Shown: in pieces, positions 17,370 to 26,747 of the stretch
Layout of the letters: the number at the start of each line of letters is the position of its first letter
Numbering within the stretch: position 1 is the first letter of the stretch
Origin: Paenibacillus fonticola DSM 21315
GTDB taxonomy: Bacteria > Bacillota > Bacilli > Paenibacillales > Paenibacillaceae
Assembly (NCBI RefSeq): GCF_000381905.1
Contig: NZ_KB907256.1
Coordinates: 62,001-126,000, forward strand
Direction of reading: 5' to 3'
DNA: 64,000 nucleotides
Notes under the pieces: model-generated
What the model was told of the DNA's origin: nothing
Database searches by the model: none
Seen by the model: the letters and a program-made list of their open reading frames with translations, nothing else
Position numbers and translations under genes: made by a program

Positions 17370-18059
17370 TCACTCCGTCAGCTCCAGTGGCAGGAAAGCA
17401 TACTCTCCGTTGCAAATGATCTTGCCTTTGCTTACGGAAATTGGCTTGTTGAATATGGGGCCATCGATGACGGCCGTATGGAACTCCCCACCCTCTCCGC
17501 AGGGGTCGATCCCGCGAGCTTCGAGCTCCTTCACATAATCCAGAGTCAACACGCGCCCTAGATCTGCCTCTTTCATGCCTAACGATACATTCACTGTCAC
17601 GATAATTGTAATGAATCCAAGCTGAATGAATTCTTCGACAACGTCCCGGTGATTCATTTCCCATAGAGGCATGCCAAGCTTTAATCCAGCAATTTTTGTT
17701 ACTTTGTCGTGCCAGCACCCGTGCTCAGGCATGTCAAGGTCTCCGGTTACTAACGCCTCTGCTCCTTGATCTTTAGCGTTTACCAGCAGCCGTATAAAGT
17801 TTTCTTCGTAACTTGCCCAGCTTGAGGCTGCGGTATATAGGGGTAAACCTATAGACTCCGCTTGAGCCTGCAAGAATGCTGGAGGCAAGCCATGGGACCG
17901 GGAGCGGTCCCCTTCATCTTCTAACATCACGATAAGTCCAACGGCTTCTCCAGCCTTCATCGCTTTGTATAAGGCTAGTGTGCTGTCCTTTCCTCCGCTA
18001 AAGGAAGCTATAAATTTATGTCCACGAGCGCCTGTTTTCCAATTTGAAGCTTCGGTCAT
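17370..18059 (-). CDS. Dph6-related ATP pyrophosphatase
   Basis: PP-loop ATP pyrophosphatase of the diphthine-ammonia ligase family. The PP-loop SFSGGKDSTLALYKA is near residue 18. The family motifs EALVTGDL and ARGIDPCGEGGEFHTAV follow, the latter being diagnostic of this group. Bacteria do not make diphthamide, so the true substrate is another compound adenylated and probably amidated here. ATG 18059 is preferred over ATG 18068 because AAAGGAG is correctly spaced only from the former. Single gene, convergent with the SDR gene. Confidence 0.85.
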   Translation of the reverse strand: MTEASNWKTGARGHKFIASFSGGKDSTLALYKAMKAGEAVGLIVMLEDEGDRSRSHGLPPAFLQAQAESIGLPLYTAASSWASYEENFIRLLVNAKDQGAEALVTGDLDMPEHGCWHDKVTKIAGLKLGMPLWEMNHRDVVEEFIQLGFITIIVTVNVSLGMKEADLGRVLTLDYVKELEARGIDPCGEGGEFHTAVIDGPIFNKPISVSKGKIICNGEYAFLPLELTE

Positions 18060-18355
18060 TCCTCTCATTCTCCTTTGGCAGGTATGATTTTATTTTTTTA
18101 GGTTTGATAAAAGGGAACGGAAAGTGATAGAGCCTTGCTATCCGTGCACGAATATCATGTTCGATATTGCCGCATAAAAATCCCCTATAAAGAGCTTATA
18201 GGTGAAACAAGGAGTTTGAAAGCGAAATTTGTGGAATTTGCAAACCTTTTTCTTGAATTGGTATATATCTTTTAACAACAAATCTATGTATACTTTGCTG
18301 TAATTAAATGAAAAAAAGCATAAGCGGATAAAAAAGCAACGGAAAGGAAGTTACT

Positions 18356-21301
18356 ATGGGAGCTACTAGGCAATTCACGATTTCTCAAGAGATGCTTAGA
18401 AATGTAACCGCTTCAAACAGCAGTGCATCCATGTCAGGCGCATTATTTTACCGGGAAGAGGAAGCTTTTAGCGGCGTAAATAAGATCGCCCAAAAGGTGA
18501 TGCATGATGTGGAGCTGGTATTTGGTTATGCACCGCAAGCCACGACAGACAGTAGTCAGCTGGGGAAGAATGCAATTTTGTATGGGACCGTGGGCCACAG
18601 CCCCATGCTGCTTGAGCTTGAAGAGAGACAACGGATTAATTTATCAGAAATCCGGGGAAAGAGGGAAGTATTTTTATTCCAGGTCATTGATCGCCCCTTT
18701 GAAGGTGTCGAAAAAGCTTTGGTCATCGCCGGCAGCGATAAACGCGGTACGATCTACGGTCTGTTTCATCTGTCGGAGCAGCTTGGAGTTTCTCCATTGG
18801 TGGACTGGGCGAATGTGAAGCCGCAGTGTAAAGCATCCTTTTCTTTAGATGAGGATTTGAAATATATCTCTAAGGAACCCTCTGTTCGTTTTCGCGGCTT
18901 TTTTATCAATGATGAATGGCCGGCGTTTGGCAATTGGACCATGAAAAATTTCGGCGGGTTTAATGCGGAAATGTATGAGCATGTATTTGAACTGCTGCTG
19001 AGACTGAAAGGGAATTATCTCTGGCCTGCGATGTGGTCAGCCCGTTTCTATGATGATGGCCCTGGCCTGGCTAATGCGGAATTGGCGGATGAATATGGCG
19101 TCGTTATGGGGGCGTCCCATCATGAGCCTTGCTTGCGGTATGGAGAGGAATATAAATATCTTCGCGGAAAAGATTCGCCTTATGGGGATGCGTGGAACTT
19201 CATTGCGAACCGGGAAGGGATCACAAAATTCTGGGAAGACGGCCTGAAGCGGAGTGGTAAATTTGAGAGCGTGATTACGGTCGGGATGCGGGGCGAAGCG
19301 GATACGGCCATCATGGGTAAAGAAGCTACGCTGGCGGACAATATCCAGCTGTTGCGGGAGGTATTGCAGACCCAAAACCGGCTAATTCGGGAACAGATCC
19401 ATCCCAACCTTTCCGAAGTGCCAAGAATGCTGGCTTTGTATAAAGAAGTGGAGCCGTTCTTTTATGGAGACGAGAAAACGCCAGGATTGATCAACTCCAA
19501 GGAACTGGAGGACGTCATTCTGATGCTCTGCGACGATAACCACGGCAATCTACGGACCTTGCCAACGGAAGAAATGCGCAGCCACAGGGGCGGGTATGGC
19601 ATGTATTATCATTTTGATTATCATGGCGGGCCGATCTCTTATGAATGGATTAACAGCTCTTATCTCCCGAAAATCTGGGAGCAGATGACGATGGCCTACG
19701 ACTTTGGCATCCGTGATCTTTGGATCGTCAATGTGGGCGATATTGCTACGCAGGAATTCCCGCTATCCTATTTTCTTGATCTGGCCTATGACTTTGAAAC
19801 GTGGGGAACCCAGGCCATCAACAAGACGGATCTATACACGAAGAAATGGATTCACAAGCAGTTTGCCGGCGTGTTCCATGAGGATGAGATGGAGAAGATC
19901 TTTGAGCTGATGGCAGGTTATACCCGGATTGCCCATCAGCGCAGACCTGAACATATGAATTCAAATGTGTATCACCCGGTAAATTACAAGGAAACGGATG
20001 ATATGCTGCATCGAATCGATCACCTGTTAGAGCTGGCGAATGAGCTGGTTGAGACGGTGGATGAAGCGAATTTGCCGGCTTATTTTGCGCTAGTCTACTA
20101 TCCAGCAGCCGGGAACCTTAATTTGCAGAAAATGTGGCTGCTCACAGGCAAAAATCATCACAAAGCCAAGCTCGGGGAAATGGAAGCCAACAAGCTTGCG
20201 GAGCAGATTCGAGAATGCAGGAAGAAAGATAGGGAGCTTGTGGATCAGTTCCATACGATGGATCATGGCAGGTGGTACGGCATGGGGCTTTCCGAGCATA
20301 TTGGCTTTACGCAATGGAATGAAGACGAAGCTCAAAATCCGATTCTTATGCATGTTTTGCCTGCGAATAAACCTAGATTATTGGTCACTGTTGATGGAAC
20401 GACGCAGCGGAGTGAAGGAAGCGCTTGGCATATCAATACATTAGTAATGAATGATTTTTTACAGCCGGATGTGGAGGAAGCTTCATTTACGATTTCCAGC
20501 ATCAGCGATCTTCCTGCGGAGTATAAGATTACCTGCAATCATTCGTGGCTGACGTGTTCCAGCACGAGCGGGAGCCTGGACGGAAAAGAGAAAACTACGG
20601 AAATCATACAGGTGAAAATCGACCGCAGCGCGATGAATGGCGAGACCGAAGGCCATATTGTTATTGTAATGCCGGTAGGCACCTGTACAATAATGGTAGT
20701 CGCGTCCAACGATGATTTTAATGAACTGCCGAACATGACCTTTATTGAGACGAATGGGTATATTTCCATAGAAGCTGAACATTATGCTCTAAACAAGGAA
20801 GCCGCCAAGGAGAATGGGGCAGTAAGCAGATTTGAAGTGATTCACGGATATGGCAAGACCTTATCAGCGGTGAAGGCCTTTCCAACAACAGAAGACTTTA
20901 CGGCCGGTGAAGACGCCCCTTATCTGGAATATCATCTCTGGGTACAGGAAGGCGGGGCTTATGAGGTGGAGCTCTATATGCAGCCGTCTAATCCAGTGAC
21001 AAATGAAGGGACGTTATTGTGCGGGGTCCAGGTCAATGAGGAAGAGATCAACGTAGTCAATACACTTCCTGAGGGCTATCGGGTGGATGACGGCAATTGG
21101 GCCAAAGGCGTGCTTGATCACATTCGCAGGCACAGCACGGGAATCCGCTGCCGGGAAGGGTTAAATACATTAAGGGTTTTTGCCGTAAGTCCAGGGTTTG
21201 TATTGGAAAAACTGGTCATTTATCCAGAAGGAAAGAAACCTGCAGACAGCTATCTGGGACCTGCAGAGACCTACTTTGTAGGTAAAAAAGGTAAGCTGTA
21301 G
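18356..21301 (+). CDS. GH115 xylan alpha-1,2-glucuronidase
   Basis: Glycoside hydrolase family 115 enzyme of 981 residues that removes (4-O-methyl-)glucuronic acid from xylan or xylo-oligosaccharides. The core begins at RFRGFFINDEWPAFGNW near 180 and continues with LLLRLKGNYLWPAMW, DEYGVVMGASHHEPC, GMRGEADTAIMG and YYHFDYHGGPISYEW, all typical of the family. A C-terminal beta-sandwich domain (about 800-981) follows. There is no signal peptide, so it works inside the cell on imported oligosaccharides. GGAAAGGAAG precedes the ATG. A single gene with its own terminator; the nearest glycosidase is the GH3 enzyme 11 kb away. Confidence 0.9.
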   Translation: MGATRQFTISQEMLRNVTASNSSASMSGALFYREEEAFSGVNKIAQKVMHDVELVFGYAPQATTDSSQLGKNAILYGTVGHSPMLLELEERQRINLSEIRGKREVFLFQVIDRPFEGVEKALVIAGSDKRGTIYGLFHLSEQLGVSPLVDWANVKPQCKASFSLDEDLKYISKEPSVRFRGFFINDEWPAFGNWTMKNFGGFNAEMYEHVFELLLRLKGNYLWPAMWSARFYDDGPGLANAELADEYGVVMGASHHEPCLRYGEEYKYLRGKDSPYGDAWNFIANREGITKFWEDGLKRSGKFESVITVGMRGEADTAIMGKEATLADNIQLLREVLQTQNRLIREQIHPNLSEVPRMLALYKEVEPFFYGDEKTPGLINSKELEDVILMLCDDNHGNLRTLPTEEMRSHRGGYGMYYHFDYHGGPISYEWINSSYLPKIWEQMTMAYDFGIRDLWIVNVGDIATQEFPLSYFLDLAYDFETWGTQAINKTDLYTKKWIHKQFAGVFHEDEMEKIFELMAGYTRIAHQRRPEHMNSNVYHPVNYKETDDMLHRIDHLLELANELVETVDEANLPAYFALVYYPAAGNLNLQKMWLLTGKNHHKAKLGEMEANKLAEQIRECRKKDRELVDQFHTMDHGRWYGMGLSEHIGFTQWNEDEAQNPILMHVLPANKPRLLVTVDGTTQRSEGSAWHINTLVMNDFLQPDVEEASFTISSISDLPAEYKITCNHSWLTCSSTSGSLDGKEKTTEIIQVKIDRSAMNGETEGHIVIVMPVGTCTIMVVASNDDFNELPNMTFIETNGYISIEAEHYALNKEAAKENGAVSRFEVIHGYGKTLSAVKAFPTTEDFTAGEDAPYLEYHLWVQEGGAYEVELYMQPSNPVTNEGTLLCGVQVNEEEINVVNTLPEGYRVDDGNWAKGVLDHIRRHSTGIRCREGLNTLRVFAVSPGFVLEKLVIYPEGKKPADSYLGPAETYFVGKKGKL
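18403..18416 (+). promoter_or_regulatory. Candidate CcpA cre site inside the GH115 gene
   Basis: TGTAACCGCTTCAA matches the cre consensus TGWAANCGNTNWCA at 12 of 14 positions, 47 bp after the start codon. Intragenic cre sites near the 5' end are known to block transcription of catabolic genes. Not verified. Confidence 0.35.
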
Positions 21302-21364
21302 CACTATGACTACCTGTATTATTCCCCCTACAAAAATTGTCTAATTTATCGAGGGCAGTACAAT

Positions 21365-21402
21365 GAGGCAGCTGGCATTTTTAATGATGAGCTGCCTCTT
21401 TA
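21365..21402 (+). terminator. Terminator after the GH115 gene
   Basis: GAGGCAGCT and AGCTGCCTC form a 9-bp stem around a 16-nt loop, followed by TTTAAT. Confidence 0.7.
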
Positions 21403-21582
21403 ATATTACAGATCAGCCTTTGTAGCCAATGGAGGAATGCGGCCCATTAGATTTCTTAGTAAGCTTCTATATATAAGCACACCATGTCGGTACGTGGCAT
21501 CATAAATAGAGGACATAGCGGGCTTTTTGTTATAATAGTAGAAGGAAAAAATATACATAACTCTAGTTATTAAGGCGGTGGA

Positions 21583-22554
21583 ATGATGAACTTGCAGGAA
21601 GCGGTGTCAATATCGAAGCGGATTCACACCAATATCAGCCAAGTGATCGTAGGGAAGGAAGAAGTGATTGAACTGTTGCTGGCTTCCTTGTTCGGCAACG
21701 GACATGTGCTGCTGGAGGATGTGCCTGGGACGGGTAAGACGCTGATGGCCAAGGCTCTGGCCCGTTCACTGGACGGACAATTTAAGAGAATCCAATTTAC
21801 CCCTGATTTATTGCCCTCTGATCTGAGCGGAATTAATTTCTATAACCAGAAGACAAGTGAGTTTGAGTTCAGACCTGGCCCTGTGTTCACTCAGGTGTTG
21901 CTGGCCGATGAGATAAACCGGGCCACGCCGCGGACCCAGTCCAGTCTATTGGAATGTATGGAGGAACGGCAGGTAACGATAGACGGCGTGACCCATGAGC
22001 TGGTCAGACCGTTCTTCGTTATGGCGACTCAGAATCCGATCGATAACCAAGGAACGTTCCCGCTCCCTGAAGCTCAGCTTGACCGCTTCCTGATGCGTAT
22101 TGAGGTCGGTTATCCTTCGCTTGAGGAGGGCGTAGACATCCTGCAACGGTTCCAGGTACAGAGCCCGCTGCAGGAGTTAGGCCCCGTAGCTGCGGGTGTG
22201 GAAGTTGCTGCTGCGCAGCGGTTTGTGGCCGGAATCAGCGCGTCCAGGGACTTATTGGAATACATGGTTCGTCTTACCGAGGCGACCCGGAGACATCCGG
22301 ATGTGAGGCTGGGCGCAAGTCCACGGGCGAGCAGTGCTTTGCTGCGTGCCTCGCAGGGGATCGCTCTGCTTCAAGGCCGCGATTATGTCACACCGGATGA
22401 TATCAAGCGGGTTGCCGAGCCGGTGCTGGCCCATCGTCTGCTGGTGCGCCGTGGACTACGCCCTGATGATCAGCAAGGAGATGCTGTAGTGCGTCAAGTG
22501 CTTAGTGAAGTGGAGGTTCCTGCGGAGGATGTACGGGCAGGAAGAGGGAAGTAG
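21583..22554 (+). CDS. MoxR family AAA+ ATPase
   Basis: AAA+ ATPase of 323 residues. Walker A DVPGTGKT is at 46-53, Walker B VLLADEINRATPRTQSSLLE near 106, and sensor-1 ATQNPIDNQGTFPLPEAQLDR near 149. MoxR ATPases act as chaperones that insert cofactors or activate partner proteins, often VWA-domain or DUF58 proteins. It is first of three same-strand genes (MoxR, DUF58, DUF4129) with 8-bp and 77-bp gaps, the standard bacterial arrangement. AAGGCGGTGG precedes the ATG; the second codon is also ATG. Confidence 0.93.
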   Translation: MMNLQEAVSISKRIHTNISQVIVGKEEVIELLLASLFGNGHVLLEDVPGTGKTLMAKALARSLDGQFKRIQFTPDLLPSDLSGINFYNQKTSEFEFRPGPVFTQVLLADEINRATPRTQSSLLECMEERQVTIDGVTHELVRPFFVMATQNPIDNQGTFPLPEAQLDRFLMRIEVGYPSLEEGVDILQRFQVQSPLQELGPVAAGVEVAAAQRFVAGISASRDLLEYMVRLTEATRRHPDVRLGASPRASSALLRASQGIALLQGRDYVTPDDIKRVAEPVLAHRLLVRRGLRPDDQQGDAVVRQVLSEVEVPAEDVRAGRGK

Positions 22555-22562
22555 GTGGAGAC

Positions 22563-23654
22563 ATGCAATTAACCTGGTTGATTGTCAGCGCTTGCATTCT
22601 AATCGGAGTGCTGTCGCTCGTGTATCAGCGGGGGGCGATGAGAGGGCTGACTTATACCCGCTACTTCACAAAGGATGCAGTATTCGAGGGGGATACGGTT
22701 GAAATGGTGGAGGTGATCTCCAATGCGAAATGGCTGCCGCTTCCCTGGCTGCGATTGGAGTCGAGCATCCAGACTGGGCTCCGGTTCGGTGACCAGGTAA
22801 ACCTGGATATATACTCCGGTGATATTTATCAAAACCATATCAGTCTATTCTATCTTCGTCCTTATCGCCGGATTAAGAGACATCATCAGGTGATGTGCGC
22901 GCGGCGCGGCCTCTTCCGCCTCGACTCGGCTACGCTGACGACAGGCGATCCGCTAGGGCTGAGCTCCAGGGCGCAGAAATTTCCGCTTCACCTGGAGCTG
23001 CTGGTATATCCGCAAATCTTGGCTTTGCAGGAGCTGCCGCTGCCGAATCATAGCTGGATTGGGGAGCTGGCGGTGCAGCGCTGGATTGTGGAGGACCCGT
23101 TCTTGACCTCGGGGATCCGCGAATACCGTCCCGGAGATGTGATGGGATCGATCAACTGGAAGGCCACCGCTCGCACGGGAACTATGCAGGTTCATAAGCG
23201 CGACTATACGGCCGATCATCGGTTAGTCATCTGTCTCAATCTGGAGGATAGCGACACGATGTGGCGCAATATTAATGATCCGGAGCGGATTGAGCTAGGG
23301 ATCAGGTATGCGGCTACCGTTGCTGATCAGGCGCTGCGCAGCGGGATTGAGACAGGCTTCATCTGCAATGGACATCTGATCGATGGACCAAGACAATCTG
23401 TCCGCATTAGCCCCTCCGCCGCTGCGGACCAGTTGGAGCTCTTGCTGACGACATTGGCCAGACTGGTCCTCGACCGAACGGTCTCCATGCCGACCTTGCT
23501 TGAAGAGGTGCTGAGTGAGGAGCCCGTAGATACGGATTATTTGCTTATTACCTGCCATCAGGGCGAGAAGCTGAGCAAGGCAGCCGATGAACTCCTGCGG
23601 CTTGGAAATGGAATGGAATGGATGATCATCCCAGAAGTCGAACCTGTGTTTTAA
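22563..23654 (+). CDS. DUF58 domain protein, MoxR partner
   Basis: Membrane-anchored protein of 363 residues with two N-terminal hydrophobic stretches. The DUF58 signature is FLTSGIREYRPGDVMGSINWKA-like sequence near residues 180-200, followed by a degenerate VWA-like fold (LVICLNLEDSDTMW). It lies 8 bp after the MoxR gene and should be its partner. The exact process served by these pairs in Firmicutes, probably envelope-related, is not settled. Confidence 0.88.
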   Translation: MQLTWLIVSACILIGVLSLVYQRGAMRGLTYTRYFTKDAVFEGDTVEMVEVISNAKWLPLPWLRLESSIQTGLRFGDQVNLDIYSGDIYQNHISLFYLRPYRRIKRHHQVMCARRGLFRLDSATLTTGDPLGLSSRAQKFPLHLELLVYPQILALQELPLPNHSWIGELAVQRWIVEDPFLTSGIREYRPGDVMGSINWKATARTGTMQVHKRDYTADHRLVICLNLEDSDTMWRNINDPERIELGIRYAATVADQALRSGIETGFICNGHLIDGPRQSVRISPSAAADQLELLLTTLARLVLDRTVSMPTLLEEVLSEEPVDTDYLLITCHQGEKLSKAADELLRLGNGMEWMIIPEVEPVF

Positions 23655-23731
23655 TCAAGCTGCTATGCCATGCTTTTGTAGAGCACTCACTAAAAGCCAT
23701 AGGAAGATGATGGCGATGGAGGGCATTTCTA

Positions 23732-25081
23732 ATGGAAAATAGGGGTAACACCTACATAATAAGAACATTGAAACTATGCTTGTCCTGCCTTGGCGAGATA
23801 GTGGTGCTGATGCCGCTCTATCTTGCTGCAGTTGTCCTGCTTAGCCCGCGGTTTGTGCCCTTAGGCTGGATGGTAATCCTGCCGTTTATTTCTTCTCTTG
23901 GAGCAGCTATTCACAGTTATGTACCGGTCTTGTGGAAAAAGCTTGGGACCGCCGTCCTGATTGGCGCTGCGTTCGCCGCTATTTTCATAGGAGTCGGAGC
24001 AGGGGGGCTGTACTCTTTGATCGGTCTTGGTCTCGGCGCGGCGTTGTTTGCGCTGCAAGGGATGACGGCTGCCTCGCGGGTAGGGGAAGCCAGACTGTAC
24101 TGGTTTGGGACTGCACTATATTTTGTCGCTGGAATTGCTTATTCAAGAATTGCTCTGCTGCGTGGAGAGCTTGGTCTGATTACCTGGCTGGGTGCGGCCT
24201 GCCTGGGGATCGCGCTGTTCGTGACAAATTATGAATACTTGCGTTATACAACGTTGTCTAATAAATCAGCGTCTCCGCTGCCGAGGGGATTGCGCCGGCA
24301 TAATACCGTTTTTATCGTCATTATGTTGGGGCTTATTGTTCTGTTTGCAGCGGGGGCCGGGCGTTGGATCGGCCATATGCTGCTGCAAATCATCAGATAT
24401 ATCGCCGCCTGGATTACGCGTTCATCCGGAGAGCCGGCGGCGCCGCAGCCGGAAGAAATCCAGGAGCCGCCGATGATGTTTATTCCGGAGGAAGTCCAAA
24501 AGCCGGGTCTGTTATCGCAGATTCTGGATCTTCTCTTCTATGTAATCGGCGGCGCTGTAGTCGCGGCCCTAGTCGTATTTGCACTTTACTGGTTGTATAA
24601 AAATGCAGGGGGCTTCTGGAAGCGCAGTATCGACCGCCTGCTGGCCCTGCTGCGCCGGCGGGACCGGGCTGGTGAAAGCGCGGGCTATCGTGATGAGGAG
24701 AGCTCGATCTTCTCCTGGGAAGAGCAGCGGCAGAAATGGGGGCAATGGAGGGGGGCTCTTTCCCGGTTCGGCAAGCGCCAGGAGCGATACGAGGATATGC
24801 ACAGCAATCAAGAGAGAGTACGCTTTTTGTATCGGCGTTTTCTCTTAGCCAGGCTCAATGAAGGCTGCGAATGGAGGCCTGGGCTTACTCCGTTGGAAAT
24901 GACCCGGGATTTGCTGCTCCAAGATGATAAGAAGAAGGATCAGAGAAGGAAAGCTGGGCAGGCTGGCCAGAAGGCCGCTATCGAGCCGTTAATCCAGCTT
25001 TATTACCGGGTTAGATACGGTGGACAGGAGCCTGGTGATGAAGAGGTAACTGATATAAGACGGTTGTTGAACCAGAAGTAA
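23732..25081 (+). CDS. Membrane protein with C-terminal DUF4129 domain
   Basis: A 449-residue protein with about six N-terminal membrane segments (20-170), another at 190-215, a proline/glutamate-rich stretch, a membrane segment near 265-290 and a cytoplasmic C-terminal DUF4129 region (LYRRFLLARLNEG, PLIQLYYRVRYGG). In the usual MoxR-DUF58 operons the third protein is about 700 residues and carries a transglutaminase core between the membrane parts. That core is absent here, with no Cys-His-Asp triad visible. The reading frame is intact, so this is a domain-minus variant rather than a pseudogene. GC-rich, like its operon partners. Confidence 0.8.
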   Translation: MENRGNTYIIRTLKLCLSCLGEIVVLMPLYLAAVVLLSPRFVPLGWMVILPFISSLGAAIHSYVPVLWKKLGTAVLIGAAFAAIFIGVGAGGLYSLIGLGLGAALFALQGMTAASRVGEARLYWFGTALYFVAGIAYSRIALLRGELGLITWLGAACLGIALFVTNYEYLRYTTLSNKSASPLPRGLRRHNTVFIVIMLGLIVLFAAGAGRWIGHMLLQIIRYIAAWITRSSGEPAAPQPEEIQEPPMMFIPEEVQKPGLLSQILDLLFYVIGGAVVAALVVFALYWLYKNAGGFWKRSIDRLLALLRRRDRAGESAGYRDEESSIFSWEEQRQKWGQWRGALSRFGKRQERYEDMHSNQERVRFLYRRFLLARLNEGCEWRPGLTPLEMTRDLLLQDDKKKDQRRKAGQAGQKAAIEPLIQLYYRVRYGGQEPGDEEVTDIRRLLNQK

Positions 25082-25094
25082 AAGAGGTGTCTGC

Positions 25095-25287
25095 ATGTTC
25101 AAGATTGGAGCGTTCGCGAAACTGAGCGGCGTGACGGTGAAGACGCTTCGTCATTATGACGAACTCGGCTTGTTAAAGCCTGCGCGGGTGGACGAAGAAT
25201 CGGGATATCGTTGCCTCATTAAGGCTTTATCCTTGGAGCCCTCAAGAGATAGAAGCCTTTTTTAATTTGGCCCTGGATCACTTCTAG
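25095..25287 (+). pseudogene. Decayed MerR family regulator
   Basis: ATG 25095, with AAGAGGTG upstream, opens a perfect MerR N-terminus (FKIGAFAKLSGVTVKTLRHY, then DELGLLKPARVDEESGYR), but the frame leaves the family at residue 40 and stops at 25265. In the next frame a plausible C-terminus, SPQEIEAFFNLALDHF, ends at TAG 25287. The gene has therefore lost its central and effector domains by deletion with a frameshift. It starts 13 bp after the DUF4129 gene. Confidence 0.8.
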
Positions 25288-25420
25288 GCTTTCCTTATAC
25301 GACATAAGGTTTTCACCGCCAGGGAAATAATGTTAAAATTGCTGTAGTGAAATCATCTCAAAGCTCCTAGTCGGAAAAAAGAGATTATAAGATGAGCAGC
25401 GCTAGAAGGAGATAAAAATA

Positions 25421-26002
25421 ATGATGAAAAATGTTTATGTTGTGCGTCATTGCAAAGCCGAAGGCCAGGAGCCTGATGCCAGGCTTACGGAACTAGGTAC
25501 TCAGCAAGCAGAGAATCTTGCTAAATTTCTCATAGATAAAGATATTGATTGTATCATTTCAAGCCCTTATGAAAGGGCTTTCCGTACGATAGCACCATTG
25601 GCTGAACAAATAGGTATAAAAGTTGTTTTGGATGACAGATTGACTGAGCGAATTTTATCAAGCAGGAATCAACCTGATTGGCGAAATATGCTTCGCAAGA
25701 CATTTGATGACCCAGACTTATGTTATGAGGGTGGGGAATCCAGCAGCTCGGCTATGAGCCGGGCCATTAGTGTAGTCATGGAAGTACTGAATAGTGAGGG
25801 CAAAAACATTGTATTAGTTTCTCATGGAAACCTGATATCTCTAATGCTTAAGCATTTTGATGATCGTATTGGGTTTAAAGACTGGGAATCTTTATCCAAT
25901 CCTGATGTGTATCATCTTTCCTTTTCAGAATATAAGCAGCCTGCTGTTCATCGAATATGGACTGAGGGTACAAGTCCAGATCTTTTTATTTCAGGAGAGT
26001 GA
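25421..26002 (+). CDS. Histidine phosphatase superfamily protein
   Basis: Phosphoglycerate mutase-like phosphatase of 193 residues. The phospho-acceptor is in VVRHCKAEG (family RHG, here RHC), the second Arg in ISSPYERAFRT near 47, and the second His in VLVSHGNLISLML near 138. LTELGTQQAENLA is also typical. AGAAGGAG precedes the ATG; the second codon is also ATG. Such proteins dephosphorylate varied small molecules; the substrate is not recognisable. It stands as a single gene. Confidence 0.88.
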   Translation: MMKNVYVVRHCKAEGQEPDARLTELGTQQAENLAKFLIDKDIDCIISSPYERAFRTIAPLAEQIGIKVVLDDRLTERILSSRNQPDWRNMLRKTFDDPDLCYEGGESSSSAMSRAISVVMEVLNSEGKNIVLVSHGNLISLMLKHFDDRIGFKDWESLSNPDVYHLSFSEYKQPAVHRIWTEGTSPDLFISGE

Positions 26003-26119
26003 TTGGATCGGGAAATAACTATCCACCTCGCAATAATGGTCTGTCGCTATGTTTTCATCGATATATTCAAAATGAAAAGGTTTTGACTGATAGAAGCTCG
26101 GCTTGGGGAGGAGCACTAT

Positions 26120-26653
26120 ATGGACATTAACGTTCAACTCAATACTATGGAAAACAAGTTTATCATAAATAACATCTACCCGCTCTATTTGCATGACTTG
26201 TCTGAAATATGGGGAAACAAACCAAATCGATTTGGCATTTTTGAAGATAACGATATGATGACGCTGACCGAGCAATATACATTGTTTGATATTTGGTGGG
26301 AAAAGCCGTCTGTGTTGTTCCCCTTCCTGATTACGGTTGATGATCTGCCTGCCGGACTTGCTTTCGTCTCAACCCCACCGTATATACCTTGCCCGCCGGA
26401 TATTAACTATTATTTGAATGAATTTTTCCTATTGCGTCCTTTTCGAGGCATTGGCGTGGGGGGCGAAGCAGCTAGACAGGTGTTTGATCGTTTCAGGGGA
26501 AATTGGGAGCTGCAAACAGGCTCGATGAAACGGAACAGGAGAGCCCAAATGTTTTGGCGTAAGACTTTAGCTGCCTACACAAACGGACGATATTCCGAAG
26601 AGGATGGGGAGTACCCAGACGGAGAGAAACTGGTGTTTCGGTTTACAAATTGA
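26120..26653 (+). CDS. GNAT family acetyltransferase
   Basis: Predicted acetyltransferase of 177 residues. The acetyl-CoA motif region is EFFLLRPFRGIGVGGEAARQVFDRF near residues 95-118 (split here: FLLRPFRGIGVGG then EAARQVF), followed by NWELQTGSMKRNRRAQMFWR, which is typical of the group annotated as predicted acetyltransferases. The N-terminal part has a short active-site loop. GGGGAGGAG precedes the ATG. Substrate unknown. Confidence 0.8.
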   Translation: MDINVQLNTMENKFIINNIYPLYLHDLSEIWGNKPNRFGIFEDNDMMTLTEQYTLFDIWWEKPSVLFPFLITVDDLPAGLAFVSTPPYIPCPPDINYYLNEFFLLRPFRGIGVGGEAARQVFDRFRGNWELQTGSMKRNRRAQMFWRKTLAAYTNGRYSEEDGEYPDGEKLVFRFTN

Positions 26654-26674
26654 TTCTCATTACTGAAAAACATT

Positions 26675-26704
26675 ACCCCTCAACTCTTCTGCAGGTTGAG
26701 GGGT
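26675..26704. terminator. Bidirectional hairpin between convergent genes
   Basis: ACCCCTCAAC and GTTGAGGGGT form a 10-bp stem. On the minus strand AATGTTTTTC follows, so it probably ends the lipoprotein gene at 26748. Confidence 0.65.
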
Positions 26705-26747
26705 TAAGCCATAAATATGTATAAATTACAAACAAAGAAACTACTGT

